Assembly: GCF_031755915.1 (NCBI RefSeq) | Contig: NC_083389.1 | Location: forward strand, 25,109,001-25,173,000 | Length of the DNA stretch: 64,000 bases | Reading direction: 5' to 3' | Source: Ziziphus jujuba | Lineage: Eukaryota > Streptophyta > Magnoliopsida > Rosales > Rhamnaceae | Shown here: positions 46,561-59,059 of the stretch, piece by piece | How the letters are laid out: each line of letters starts with the position of its first letter | Numbering within the stretch: the first letter of the stretch is position 1 | The notes under the pieces: generated by a model | What the model saw: the letters and a program-made list of their open reading frames with translations, nothing else | Told to the model about the DNA's origin: nothing | The model's database searches: none | Made by a program: the position numbers and the translations under genes

Positions 46561-47422
46561 GAGCAGGTTCTCTTCTCCCTCCTCCCCTTCCCCTTTTTTC
46601 TATCAAGTGGTGTTGGAATACCAAGCATCACTTAATAGGACTGATATATCATATAGTGCATCAAGTGTTATATTAATATATTATATATTAGGTGTATCAT
46701 ATAGTACCGTAGCAGTGATCCAATCATATCTACAGGCGATTGGATATGAATTATGCCTACAAGTAATCTATTATTATATTTCTACTACCAACGAGATTAG
46801 TGGGTTAAATGGTTATTGTAGACAATCATCCCAAACCGTTTTAGTAATAGTATACCAACAGGTTGACAATACTTAACAGAAGCAGATAATCCCACATCAT
46901 TACCTTCAAACTCATCAAACTTATAATTCTCACCATGTCATGGAAAAAACCCATACAACTTTTGACTGAAAATTTTTTAATTAAACTTCTTCTTTATCAA
47001 CCTTATAGTTGATAAGATTTTTTTAAACTTTTTCTTTCTTTCTTTATAGTGTTATTACGGACTACATCGAAGTTGTTTTTTGTTAAATTTGGTAATGTTG
47101 CTATGTTCTTGAAATTTCAAGGTTAAATTTTATGAATCTATGGCACTTAGATGATTGATGAAGAAAGAATTAATAGTTGCCTCTGTAGTAAATTCTTAGT
47201 CCACTCGATTCATTAGTGTCATGGCAATCAGAATTTGGAGGATGGCGATGTGGTCGGACTATAATGCCAAAAGTTTGGTAGGAATCAAACTTCCATGGAT
47301 AGTGAGCTTGAGATCATAAAGCATGGTGGTTTTGGGGTTAACATTGGCAATTAGAGATTTTTGGGTGTGTGAAAAAACACCATTAATGTTTGTAAAATTA
47401 GAAACAAATAGGAGATTAGGGA
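46561..47422. other. Intergenic stretch, unassigned
   Basis: A 105-codon ORF at 46559-46876 consists of low-complexity tyrosine/serine-rich codons built on recurring ATCATATAGT words, and does not look like a gene. The rest is AT-rich and unassigned; it may include the right end of LTR H2. Confidence 0.4.
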
Positions 47423-47942
47423 TAGACCTGGTAAATCTTGCACGATACAAACCCACATGATAATTTACAGGTTTTGGTTGATGATATCGTATTGGATCCA
47501 TATCAGTATCATTTAATAAGATCCAATAAATTAACAGATTTTAATGGATGAAACATGATAAACCCATTAGACCCATTAAATAGGGGTATTTTGGTAATTA
47601 TATAAATTTTATAATTTTAAATTATTTAATTTATTGTTAAACATGTATTACTTTATTCTTTTTTAGTTTAATCTTTAAAAAATCTAAAAACAAACAAGAA
47701 TTTTTGTAATTTTTTAAAAAATATTATTTTAAAGTTAATGAAATTTAAATTTTCAAATTTGTATTTATTGTTAATGGGTTAACGGTTTGGGTGATGGATT
47801 ATACGATAATTTATTGAATAGGTTTAGATTTATCTATTTTCACATTAAAGCTTAACGGATTATATTTGAATTAACTTAATTCCACACGAACACGATACAA
47901 CACAATACAAATACGATTTAACATAATACGTTATCACGTCTA
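47423..47942. mobile_element. Possible hAT-like non-autonomous element
   Basis: The left end TAGACCTGGTAAATCTTGCA and the complement of the right end TAGACGTGATAACGTATTAT share TAGACSTGRTAA. The interior has CCCATTAAATAGGGG-type words. No clean 8-bp TSD (ATTAGGGA / ATTGGTGG). Tentative. Confidence 0.4.
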
Positions 47943-48221
47943 ATTGGTGGTTTTAAAGGAAGAAAATCCAGAAACCATAACAGTTCGAATGTTATTTTTC
48001 TTCAATAAAAATTGATAAAAATAAATATATTGCTAAATCAAACTATCCATAGATCTTTGGGGAATAGAAAGTTACATTGAAAGTGTCTATTATCTTTTCT
48101 TTTATATCGGCATAACAAAGGTTATAAACAAACATGTTGAAGAGCCTTTTTTTATTTTTTTTTTTCCTAAACAGTTGTGCATTTGTCTGTTGTGGCAAAG
48201 AAAAGTTTAGAATAGTTGAAC

Positions 48222-48363
48222 CTTTGAAGATACTTTTACCGCTTCAAATTTTACGTTGCCGCATTTGGTCCAACCAAATTTATTGGCTAAAGCTTTGAAG
48301 ATACTTTTAGCGCTTCAAATTTTAAGTTATTGCATTTGATCAAATCAAATTTGTCAACAACAA
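48222..48363. repeat. Tandem duplication, 71-bp unit
   Basis: Copies at 48222-48292 and 48293-48363 share CTTTGAAGATACTTTTA and CGCTTCAAATTTTA, with about 15 percent divergence by eye. Confidence 0.85.
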
Positions 48364-50219
48364 TTAACACGCCAGATCTAAGTTACATTGTACCAATATG
48401 TAAATTTATAAAACTGGATGATCTAAATCGCTACAAACTTACCAAATTACATTTAATATTTTTGTTATATATTTTAATATTTATAAATTGGTATGGAACC
48501 ATTAAAGTCCAAATGAATCAAAATTCAATAAATTAAAATATAAATTTTTAAGTTACAATATTTTAAATTTTAAAATTTAAAATGCTATTCTTCAAATCAA
48601 AAATATTAATATGCAATTAATTCTTTAACATTAATACTGCCATGGCCCATACTGCGGAGTCAAAAGCTCCGATTTCAGTAAAACTGTTCAGCCTGATTAT
48701 CAAGTACAATGGGATAGTTTCCAGCGATAAAATAAAATACTGTTAGATAAAGAGTTGGAATACAATGGTTACTTTTGAAATTGAAATACCCAGAAAACTT
48801 TATTTATCTATCTATTTTTGTATTAAAAGCAGTCCAAAAAGGCTTTTATTTATTTATCTACTTCCCATCGTAACATGATAATTTATGAAAAATTCACCCC
48901 AAAAAAATGATAATAAAACAAAAAAGTTTATTCATCTTAGATTTGTTGATTAAGAAATTATTTTAGAGCATCTAAGTTCTGCAAAGTCTTGAGCCAAAGA
49001 AAAATAAATAAATTCCTAAGTGCACTTTCAAACGTTTATTCATATAACACTAAATTATAATTAGAATGGTCATGTGCGAAAGAGAATATATATATCTGGA
49101 AAAAAAATAAATAAATAAAAAACTTTTTTGTATCCATAAAAGCTGTAATCTATTTACAGTATGGCAACATTTTATCTATATGTATCCTCTTTTTTTTTTT
49201 TTTTTTTTTCCCCACTAATAAAGATTTATAGCCAACAAAAAAAAAATGCCAGATTAAACGATCACTTACTACAAAAATTAATACATTAAAGTAAGCATTT
49301 GTTAGATTTTATTAATTAATATATCCTGAAACATTTAGGTGCCATTTGATAACGAGATTTGTTTTTTATTTTTTTTATTTAATTATATGCAACTTGTTTG
49401 CTTTAAAAGTTTTATTTAATAAATAATAAAATTAATGAAAATCTTTTTGTTTTTTTCGAAAAGTGATTATTTTTTCTGTTTTTGAATATTTATTTTGAGA
49501 TGGAAATGCATGGACTTATGAAATTAAATTTTTACCTATGTAGGAAAGTAGTTTAGAATTTTTAAAAAAATATAAATTTACCTTTAATCTATTACACAAA
49601 ACTAAATTTAATTGCATAAGTTCTAACTTTCCTAAAACATATTAAACATAACAAGAAAAAAATTAAATCCTAAAATATTAATTTTTATAAAACCAAATTC
49701 TAAAAGTTTTCATTTAAAAATTGACACTTCTCAAATGAAACTTAAAAGAAAGGTAGACACATATATGCATTGAGGATCCATTTCCACAAAATATTACATA
49801 AATTCTTACAGAACCGACATGAAAGTTAAATACATTAAACTCAAACACGCGAAATCAATTTGTTTAAAAATGTTTGTTAGTGGTCATTATAGCATGATAA
49901 ACATTTTAAACAATTATAAAAGTTGAAAAAAAAAAAAGATTTGAAGTTATGTTTTTATGTTTTTTTAATTCAATTTAGTAATTATATATTTTTTATTTTC
50001 CCTCTTAATAAACCTTAACTAATATTTTGAAACAATCAAAGTATACGTTTTTAAATAGGAAAAAAAATAAAAACTAAAAAATCAACCACTACACCACCTA
50101 ATTATTTAATTACAAAATTCTTCTTCCCATTTGGATTTGGAATCATTTTCCTTTCATAATTGTTTTGTATAAATGAGCTTATATTTAAGTGAAATAAGAT
50201 TTTTTTTTTTTTTTTCTAA
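48364..50219. other. Long AT-rich intergenic stretch
   Basis: No gene, RNA gene or element terminus recognised. It contains long T and A runs (for example 49192-49210) that may be poly(A) remnants of retroposons. Confidence 0.5.
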
Positions 50220-50600
50220 TAAGAAATTTGCATTAAGCATAAAAGCCTTTAAAGGAAGAGGATTACAACCTAAGGCCAAGACCAAGCATATCATTAGTAA
50301 TCATGTCCATAACATCTCTTGGCAGACTATCCAAGTCACAAGAATTGAAATTAAACAATTGATCACAATAAAGAGCTTTCATAGCGATTAAATCTGCTAA
50401 TCCATTGGAGGACATAGCATTCCACCTGATGGACTGGTTCAAACTCGAAAATCTCGCTCGACCAGTCAAACACCTCAGAACTAAAATTCTAGAAAAAAGG
50501 GTCCACGTCAGACTTGATATCCTCTACCACCATAGTTGCATACCAAGGCCATTCAATGTTGAAGTGTTATACAGTGAAGGAGCAAGAGAAAGAGAGCTAA
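50220..50600 (-). pseudogene. Non-LTR retrotransposon RNase H-like (RVT_3-type) fragment
   Basis: The minus strand reads PWYATMVVEDIKSDVDPF (about 50550-50495) and, after a frame change, IRWNAMSSNGLADLIAMKAL and LPRDVMDMITNDMLG (about 50435-50280). The order acidic helix, then a WN..S-NGLADLIAMKAL-like helix, then a LP-hydrophobic-D end follows the C-terminal part of the RVT_3 RNase H found in plant LINE-type ORFs. Downstream on that strand is a T-rich tract on the plus strand (50203-50216), i.e. a poly(A) tail for the minus-strand element. A dead-on-arrival LINE copy is the simplest reading. Confidence 0.55.
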
Positions 50601-50639
50601 AGAGAGAACCACTAAGAGTTAGAGAGGCAAAAAAATAAA

Positions 50640-52060
50640 ATAAACTTGTTAAGCACATTAGGATAGTTTAATCTTCTAGATACCAAAAATAATAGGCAAA
50701 ATAAAAAAATAAAAAAATCCAAAACTATAAAAATAAAAATAAAAAGTCATTTGTTAGTGCCTTTTTTTTTTTTTAAATTTTTTTGGTGAATGTCATTTGT
50801 TAGTGGTTGATGGTTGAAAATTAATGCAAATTCTACCAACTTTTTGGTCCACTTGGTGAATTGAAGGCATAGCATTGGCATTTCAAACTTTGTCCAACCC
50901 CTATAACTCATTAGGTTCAAAATTCCATCAAACTTTAAGGATTTAGGTTTTAAATGGAAGTATGATAGAAAATTAGGTACATATGCGTTTAAAATTGGCC
51001 ACCTGTCCTATTTAAATACATTTGAAATGTGTTATTAGATTCTTAAAAGGATTAGATACTATTTTTGGGGCTTATAATAAATTCTATACAAAAATTATGA
51101 AATATTTGGAACTAACATATGTATACATGTGACATAAGATATTTTTTCATACTCCGTAGAATATATCTTTTTGAAATTATCATACAGTTTAAATAATTTT
51201 TTTTAAACCAATAGATTATGGTTGAATTAGATCAAACCTTAGAAGTTATAAAATATATTAACACCAAAAAGAAAAAAAATCAAACCACTATTCTTTCTTG
51301 AGTTCTTCGTCCTCTTTGTGAGTGGTTGTTTCATAATTTATTTAAATAAATTAATTACTTTTCAGGTCAAAGCCAAGGTATTAAATATAATTTATTTAAA
51401 TAAATGTGTAAGAACGATATATTATTGGTGAACTAGTAATTACCTAAAAAGTAATTGACAATAATAATATATATGAAAATATTCATCAAATATATATATT
51501 TATATATATATATATATATAACAAATAACATGTGTTGATGTATTATTAATTAACATATCTATAAAATTTAATATATAATAATTAAACTTTTAAATAAATA
51601 AATAAATTAATTAATATTAAATATTATCATATATTAATCCATCATTTCATAAATATTGACAGATATCGTAAACATTGACAGATAATTTCTCATTTTGTAA
51701 GAAAACTTTGAATTAAGATATGTCACAAATTCACATCATGAATTAGTGATAGTTGTCCAAATCAAGAAAACAAAATAAAAAAGAGTAATCAACATGTTGC
51801 AATAAAAAAGGAAAGCACAAATAAAGAAGAATTTTTAGCAAATTTGTGAAAATGGAGATAAGAAATTGGTTTGTATAATTAAGTAAAATCATATGTAAAG
51901 CAAAGATCCCAAATTTGCCATCTAAAAATACCAATATTTAATACGATATATCTAGCAAATACTAACAAGATCAATAAATTCATCCAAATTTTTACCCCAA
52001 AAAAAAAAATTAATATTCATCCAAAAAAAATAAAGAAAAAATTAATAAAAGTAATAAAAA
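50640..52060. other. AT-rich intergenic stretch
   Basis: Nothing recognised apart from simple repeats (for example TA tracts near 51500). No supported ORF. Confidence 0.5.
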
Positions 52061-52070
52061 TAAAACACTG

Positions 52071-52408
52071 CCACGTGGCCCTAGCGGAGCAGCTCTATTA
52101 ATTTACACTGCTATATATGGCATATTGGAGTGTACCCCAGTCCTTGACACAGAGAGAAAAAGTGAAACACAACCCACCAGCCCAAAAAAATAAAAAACAT
52201 TTCACATCTATGAGCTTCCAAACCCTAGCAAAGCGCCAACTCTAAAAAATTCTCTCTTTCTAGATCTCTCTCAATCTCTCTGTTTTTCCCAATACACGGC
52301 ATTTTCCGATCATGTGATTCCCGCGACTGTGACTGTGGTTTAGCCCGTTTGAATACTCTCCGTCTCTTGCATTATCTTTTTTTTTTTTTTTTTTTAAACC
52401 GATCAGAT
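52071..52408 (+). promoter_or_regulatory. Promoter and leader of the serine-rich gene (G-box, TATA)
   Basis: CCACGTGG at 52071-52078 is a perfect palindromic G-box, the site for plant bZIP and bHLH factors. TATATAT at 52112-52118 lies about 35 bp downstream of it. Transcription would start near 52145. The leader carries CT-dinucleotide runs (52250-52280) and a T18 tract at 52378-52395, just before the ATG at 52409. Confidence 0.65.
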
Positions 52409-53704
52409 ATGGCGTCGGCATGTGTGAACAACATAGGGATGTCGCCGGAGAATTTCCTCGACTGCACACCAGCTTCATACCCTTCTTACGGATGGTTAAG
52501 CCCTCGAATCTCATTCAGCCGCGAGTTTCCCGAAGATGACCCTTTGAAGCTTTCTGGGTCGAAGCCCTCTTCACCGGCCGTGAAGCCGGTAGATCCACCG
52601 GAAGCTTCAGATCCGGAGGCTTCAGTTGGTGATTTCGAGTTCAGACTTGAAGATCCGGTCGCTATGCTTCCTGCTGACAAGCTCTTCTCCGATGGTAAGC
52701 TCGTGCCGCTTCATCTATCGTCCGTCAAGCCCTCGATCAATGAGCCGACTACGACGATGATAACGACTCCGAATGCCTTGTCGGAATCGGAGATCAGGTC
52801 GCCGGAGACTGTGAAGTGTCGCAGGAGGACGGAAATCTCCGGTACGGACGCGTATTTGTTCTCTCCTAAAGCCCCGAGGTGTTCGAGTCGGTGGAGGGAG
52901 TTGTTGGGGTTGAAGAAGCTCTCGAACTCCAAGAACGAAAGCCACAAAACGACGTCTTCTTCTTCTTCTTCTTTGAATCCCCCAAAATCTCTGAAGCATT
53001 TCCTCCATCGGAGCTCCAAGTCTTCGTCGTCTTCATCCTCAGACGCTTCTCTGAGCCAACCATTGTTGAAGGATTCGGACTGCGAATCGGTGTCTATATC
53101 CTCCTCGCGACTCTCGCTCTCGTCTTCTTCCTCAGGCCACGAGCACGAAGATCTCCCAAGGCTTTCACTCGATTCCGACAAGCCAAACGCCAACCCCATT
53201 TGCCTCCACAGGAATCCGAACAACCCGAACCCGCCGAGAATGAGAATGGTGAAGCCCAGAGCAGCAGATAACAATCAGAGATCGCTGATCGACCATCCGA
53301 CAAATGTGACGAGGATGGGACGGAGTCCGATTCGGCGGCCGGTGGGAGAATCCAGTGGGGTGACGAGCAGGGGGGTTTCGGTGGACAGCCCGAGAATGAA
53401 CTCTTCAGGGAAAATAGTGTTTCAGAGTCTCGAACGAAGCTCAAGCAGTCCGAGCAGCTTCAATGGCGGTCCGAGGTTCAAGCACAGAGGAATGGAGAGG
53501 TCCTACTCGGCTAATGTACGGATCACTCCGGTTCTCAATGTTCCGGTCTGTTCGCTCAGAGGGTCTTCGAAAACGGTCTCCGTGTTTGGGTTCGGACAGC
53601 TTTTCTCTTCGCCGCAGAAAAGAGAAGGAAGCGGAACCGGAGGGAACAGTAGCAAAGGTCATGGACAGCAAAGTAATAGCAGGAACCGAACTGACCGAAC
53701 CTGA
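52409..53704 (+). CDS. Serine-rich plant-specific protein, function unknown
   Basis: A single-exon gene of 431 residues from ATG 52409 to TGA 53702-53704. An in-frame ATG 60 bp upstream is rejected because it would add a leucine/phenylalanine run encoded by the T-tract. The visible layout is MASACVNNIGMSPENFLDCT, then SPRISFSREF (31-40) and GDFEFRL (74-80) followed by LPADKLFSDGKLVPLHL (87-103). Then come SPKAPRCSSRWRELLGLKK (152-170), poly-Ser blocks (182-188, 205-211, 238-242), KSLKHFLHRSSK (193-204) and a conserved-looking C-terminal block RSYSANVRITPVLNVPVC (364-381) ending VFGFGQLFS. No signal peptide or membrane segment. The FEF/ADxLFxxGxLxPLHL/RWRELL pattern resembles DUF1645- and MAKR/BKI1-type regulators, which are phosphorylated, Ser-rich and often membrane-peripheral. 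That relation is a guess from short motifs. The coding region is much richer in GC than its surroundings. Confidence 0.88.
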   Translation: MASACVNNIGMSPENFLDCTPASYPSYGWLSPRISFSREFPEDDPLKLSGSKPSSPAVKPVDPPEASDPEASVGDFEFRLEDPVAMLPADKLFSDGKLVPLHLSSVKPSINEPTTTMITTPNALSESEIRSPETVKCRRRTEISGTDAYLFSPKAPRCSSRWRELLGLKKLSNSKNESHKTTSSSSSSLNPPKSLKHFLHRSSKSSSSSSSDASLSQPLLKDSDCESVSISSSRLSLSSSSSGHEHEDLPRLSLDSDKPNANPICLHRNPNNPNPPRMRMVKPRAADNNQRSLIDHPTNVTRMGRSPIRRPVGESSGVTSRGVSVDSPRMNSSGKIVFQSLERSSSSPSSFNGGPRFKHRGMERSYSANVRITPVLNVPVCSLRGSSKTVSVFGFGQLFSSPQKREGSGTGGNSSKGHGQQSNSRNRTDRT

Positions 53705-55201
53705 CGGAAGCAGAAGCTGAAGAAGACGAACTAGAAGAAAAGAAACAGACCACCTGAGGGAGGAGAGGGTAATAACGTCTTTTTCTAACACAGGCTTTTT
53801 TTTTTAATTTTTATTTTCTTTTATTCAGACATTGTTATTAGGGGTCGCTAGGGAAAATTAAAAAAAATTCGCTTCTTTTTTGCCTAACAGAACGCTAAGG
53901 CCATGTAAATATTGGGGGTGGGGTTTTAGATTTTTGATGGTTTTTATAATTCTTGGTAATTTTCTTCTTTGTTTAGCTACTATTTTTCTTTGCTAATTTC
54001 TCTGACGGTTAAAAAGAAAAAAAAAATAGCTATTGTCAAGTAGATTTGTTATATTGTCAAGTAGATTGTTGTTTTTATCAGAGGACATCTGTTTTCATTG
54101 CTTTCGTCTTCTTCTTCTTTTCATCTTTTTCCTCATGATCACTTCCATGAAAAAATAAAAAAAAAAACATGGAGAAAATATCTGGAGAGCGTGAGGAAAC
54201 GCGCCTGAATAGTTTGTGGGTCTTCTCAAAGTCACAAGCTTTTCTTAGGCTTCTTTTGAAGCTTATCTAATCTGTCACTTTCCATGGAACTTTTATTTTT
54301 CATCCGGGATTTTTAACAAATATTTTATTACTTTATTTTATTTACAATTTTTTATTTTATTTTTTGGGTGATTTTGTTGTTTAGTGGTGGGGGATAGTTT
54401 GGGAAATGATGCCAAGATTCAAACACATTATCAGAGGCTGCCAGCTCTGCTGATTATTTTTTTGCACGTCAGTCTGATCCCAAGCTTTTTATTTTTTTAG
54501 CAAAAAAAATAAAAAAAAAACGTTTTTTTTTCATTTTTTTTTCTTTACTTTTTTTATTTCTGTTTTTGGAATCTGTTTTTTATTATTTTTTTAATTTTTA
54601 ATTATATATTGAAAACCTAATTTGGGGTGTTAGTGGGGTACCGAGGGCTGGCTGGTTGGTGGGACCTTTTTGTGACTTTTTATTAATAGAATATTAAACT
54701 TTTCACATGCTAATAAATAAATTTTTATTTCTTTCTTTTTATTTATTTTTTGGGTTGTGCTTCCATTAATCAATGCAGAGCGAAATTAGATTTCGTCTTT
54801 AAATGTCTTTTAAATATGGGTTAGACTTTTGGGGTAAAAATGAGAAGAAATTTTAGATCTTGTGGGACTTCTTAAAACGCCTTTTTTAACCATCATACTT
54901 TTTGGGTTTAATTAATTAATTAACCGAAGTACGACTTGGTGATGAGTATTGTCGATTGAATGGAGACAAGACTTTTTGTAATGATATTTTGAGGACAGTG
55001 GTAACGATATACATGGCCTATGGAAATATGCATATTTTTCGAAGCTAAGAAGTTTAACAAAAGTAAATATTGATTTTGTTTCAATAATGAACCAAAAAAA
55101 AAAAAAAAAAGAAAATACTCAAAATGTATAAAGGGTTTGTAGATTCTAACTAGATTCAAAAGAAGAAATACATATTCACCCAAAAAAAAAGAAGAAACAC
55201 A
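53705..55201. other. 3' flank of the serine-rich gene, then low-complexity DNA
   Basis: Presumed 3' UTR to about 54000 (T-rich, with several AATAAA-like words). After that, T- and A-rich simple sequence without genes. Confidence 0.5.
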
Positions 55202-55244
55202 TAATAATAATAATAATAATTAATTATTATTATTATTATTATTA
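55202..55244. repeat. Palindromic (TAA)n(TTA)n microsatellite
   Basis: About seven ATA/TAA units followed by TTAATTA and about seven ATT units, so the tract is self-complementary and can extrude as a hairpin. Confidence 0.9.
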
Positions 55245-58200
55245 AACAAGGTAACCTAGAGTTGTTTTTGCTTTGAAGAAGCTTGTGAGACATCTTAAAA
55301 TAATTTTTCAATGGTTTTCAAAATTTACTTGATCCAGTAAGATAAAAATGGTGCGTCAAATTCTACAAGTCCTTTTCATTAGTTTTTTTTTCCTCTTTGA
55401 TTGGAGAAAATAGGAAGAATAAAATGGTGAGAAATTTTGTGTTAAATTATTATTGGCTTTTATTACAACTTTTAGATTATAATTTGACTAATTTATATTA
55501 TGTTTTTTTTTTTTAAATTTATTTGTTATCTTCTATCTATTAGTAATGATTGAGTATTTCAAATATTTGGCTACCTATGTTCATCTATCAACCAAAAATT
55601 TTACTATTTAATACTTTTTCGTCATTTTATAATTTCTTACCTCTATCAATCTTACCTAATCTTGGAAATCATAAAAAGGATATGTTTGGTAAGTGAGAAT
55701 TCAAAGCCTAAGGATATCCTGTAGTATGATTTTAGAGATGAATGCGAAAATTAAGAAAGAAAATGGGATGGACGATAAAATTCGCTTGGAAGATTGAGAT
55801 GAAATTGGTTGTAGAAAACAAATTTTAAGCAAAAATCACCTCATTTATCAGCTTTTTTTTTTAACATTTAAATTAAACATTAGAGTTCATAATTAATTAT
55901 GAAAATTGATAGTACAATGAGAACGACTGAAATTGACAACATTATATGTATGATAACAAATAACATCATCAAAAAATTCCAAGAAAGGTTTGTAAGTTTT
56001 GTTTGTTTATTTATTATTTTTTTAGTGGTGTTTATCAATTATTATTATTATTATTTGTCCAATATCTTTTTCAATCAAATAATAGATTAGGAGATTGATG
56101 TCCACAAGAATGAAGAGATTACTATTAAAGTAGAAGTATAATTTGGATTTGGGCTGGCAAGAGCAGATGGTGTGGTTGTTTTGTTGGGCACATGGGAGAC
56201 CACCCACGAATCTCCCCTATTATTTGTTTATTTTAGGCCATTCTTCTACCAATTCCTTCTCGTTACGCTGTTGCCAAGCAATTTTTTTGATCCAAATCTC
56301 AGCAATACTCCACATGCCCTTCCAAAACACTTTCTAAAAACCATATTATATATCATTTTTCATAAATTTTTTCCCAAAAAAAAAAAAATTATATAATATA
56401 TGATTGGCGTTTTGTTGGCCCTCGGCCTTTTCTAAAGGCCCCCTACCCTCCTGAGAGAGGGACAGGAGGGTCTTTTGGTTTTGAAGGGAGTTTTGGATGT
56501 ATCTTATAATTATTTTTTAATTATTATAAGGTTTTGAATTGGATGTTTCAGATTTTAGAGTGTGTTTTCTTTGACCTGGTCTTTTGCCCTTTGCCTTGGG
56601 ACCCTACTGTATTTTGTCCCATTTGTATTTTCATGACAATGTGAGATGGGTTATGCCCCCCACTTTGTTTTGTTTTGTGTTTGAGATATACCTTTCCAGA
56701 GTGCTCGTTCAATCTCAATCTTTTTTGGATTGAGGTCGAATCAAATTGTGTGTGATGAACAAATTTTAGGTATTTTTTACGAAATGTCTACTTTAAAATT
56801 CGTGTGTTCGATGCAGTGTGATATCTATCTATATTATGAGGAGTGTATAATCTTTTTTTTTCTTTTTTATTATAAACTATTTTGACATTAAACATTATAT
56901 TAGAGACTGTAATGATTTTTTTAGGAGCCAACTTTGGCAATCTAAATTGTTGGACTGAATTGGATCTGGGGATTGTAAATGTCAATAATAGTTTTAGGAG
57001 CGATAACCCCATTAAATATCACAATTTATGAGCTTTTGCAGTTCATCCGAATTGTTGGACTATATTGGATCTGCATTTTGTAGAAATCATTTACTTATAT
57101 TACCATTTTGATAGTTTTGTTTCCCTTTTAGCTTACTAATAATGTATTTGGGGTTCTTATAGAACCAATATCTAATTGATTGAAATTGTAAGAGTATTTT
57201 TATTAATAATGTTTATAAGATTTCTAAGCAAAGGTGGAGTGGATAGAAAACCAACCACTTGGGTATTAAATAGTTGCAGTAGGTTTTCAAAAGCATGTGA
57301 GCAAAATTAGCTGAAAAGGAAATAAAGTTTTATTTAATAGAATTCAGATTTGGTGCAATCCAAAAACAATTTAAAATTAAAAAAAAATAAAAATAAAAAG
57401 GAAAAATAAAAACCCTCATCACTGTGACTCAGGCAGACTGCAAAGCAAAGGCTGGAAAATTGGGGTATGAATGAAAGAACGTGCAAATGGACAGTAGGAG
57501 GTCTGGCTCTGCGTAGATTCCCTAACTTCCAATCCCTTTTTACCCTCTTTTCATATGCTGAGCTGTCCTTTCTATCTCTCTATATTTTATTTTTTAGTTT
57601 TTGGTAAAAATCTGTATATTTTTATTGAAAGAGGAAAAAGTGAGTAGGAGGGTTTGGGTTTTTTGGATGGCCAAAGTTAAAATGGGTAGGGAAATATTCC
57701 TGTCCTTACGTTTAGAGGGTTAGATTTGATAGCCATATAATTTGCATTCGTATAATCGGTTCCACCGTGGGGACATGTGAATTTCTCCTTGTCACATCAT
57801 AGTATCTTCTCTTTTTTTTTTCCCTAATCTTTCTTTGATTCCATTTCATTTTGTAAAATTCTCATTTCAACATTAACGATTTTATCATATTTATATTTAA
57901 ATTCCATATTTTTAAAAAATTATTATTAATTTTCTTCTAATTAAAAAAAAAATTAGCTTTACAATATTATTCAATTATAAAGTATTAATTTTAACTTTTT
58001 ATCTTAAATTATTAAAATTAATTAATAAAAACTAATAAATAAATATATTTTGATTAATATAAAAAAAATTTAAAAATTAATGATGATTTCTTAAAAATAT
58101 AAAACATAAATCTAACTAATTCTCTTCTCTTAATTGTTATTCATTTCAAAATCCAAAAAGAAAAAGTACCTACTAATTAAGCGTTTCTAGTGTTTGCCTA

Positions 58201-59059
58201 CTATAATTATTAAGTTAGAGTATGATCAAAGTAGTTTTGATTTATTAGAGAAGCTACCCAACTAGCTAGAAGTGTTGATTAGGGGAGGATGACTGATTTA
58301 TTTATTTATTTATTTTTTCCTCTAAACTTGATCAAATTTAGAATCTCCAAAGCTAAATGCTTATCACCATTGCTACATGAAGTATTGGAGAACGACTATT
58401 GATGATAAATTAATGGCTCTATAATTCAAGTTTGATTTGAAACTAATTAACTTAAAAGACCATGGTATAATTATCATGGATGTGATTAATATTTTGGGAT
58501 ATGACCCATCAAGTCTTTTTCCATTTAAATCACTTGTATTTGACTTCAATAGAGATTGCGTGATCTTCTGCAACTTTGCTACAAAGTCATTTGGATTTGA
58601 TGGTGTTAATAGTGTATTATAAGCCAAAAAAAAAAAAAAAAAAAAGGTGACTGCTTTAAGCTAGACACATTTTTCAAAATCTTTTACTTTCTTTTTTATT
58701 TTAAGCTTTTATCCCTTCATTTATTTATTTATTTTTATTTACAAAGTAGATACTTTTCACAGTCATTACAAATCCACCTGCTCTAGTATAAAAGCATTCC
58801 TCTGGATCTAATTAGCCCCTTATCCTATGGCCAATTGGTTCATAGACTTATGGTGTCAATGATGCATATTGATTATCTTTTTTCATTTTTCCATTGCTTC
58901 AAAATTATGCAAATTGATTTTACCACGTGTTAATTGGTTTCCATATTGAACTTGGTTAACTTGACCAGGAAGACCAACCTAGTTGACAAAAGTAGCCTTT
59001 TTTATTTTATTTTATTTTATTTTTTTTTTGGGTGAGCATAAAAATTTGACTCTTGCTGA
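55245..59059. other. Long intergenic region, no gene recognised
   Basis: Contains short GC-richer patches at 56405-56470 (two small hairpins) and 57420-57560, and poly-A tracts (58626-58645). The ORFs here are short and low in complexity. No element termini identified. Confidence 0.5.

Noticed and set aside
46559..46876. 105-codon ORF
   Set aside because: Low-complexity Tyr/Ser/Ile codons made of recurring ATCATATAGT-like words; no domain, promoter or splice structure.
52711..53274. 187-codon and other long ORFs antisense or out of frame to the serine-rich gene
   Set aside because: They mirror the GC-rich, Ser-codon-biased coding strand; the + frame has the TATA box, suitable start and motif-like blocks, while the others are compositional shadows.
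56480..56510. Resemblance of TTTTGGTTTTGAAGGGAG to mature miR159
   Set aside because: Mismatches in the core and no complementary star arm within a few hundred bases, so no precursor hairpin.
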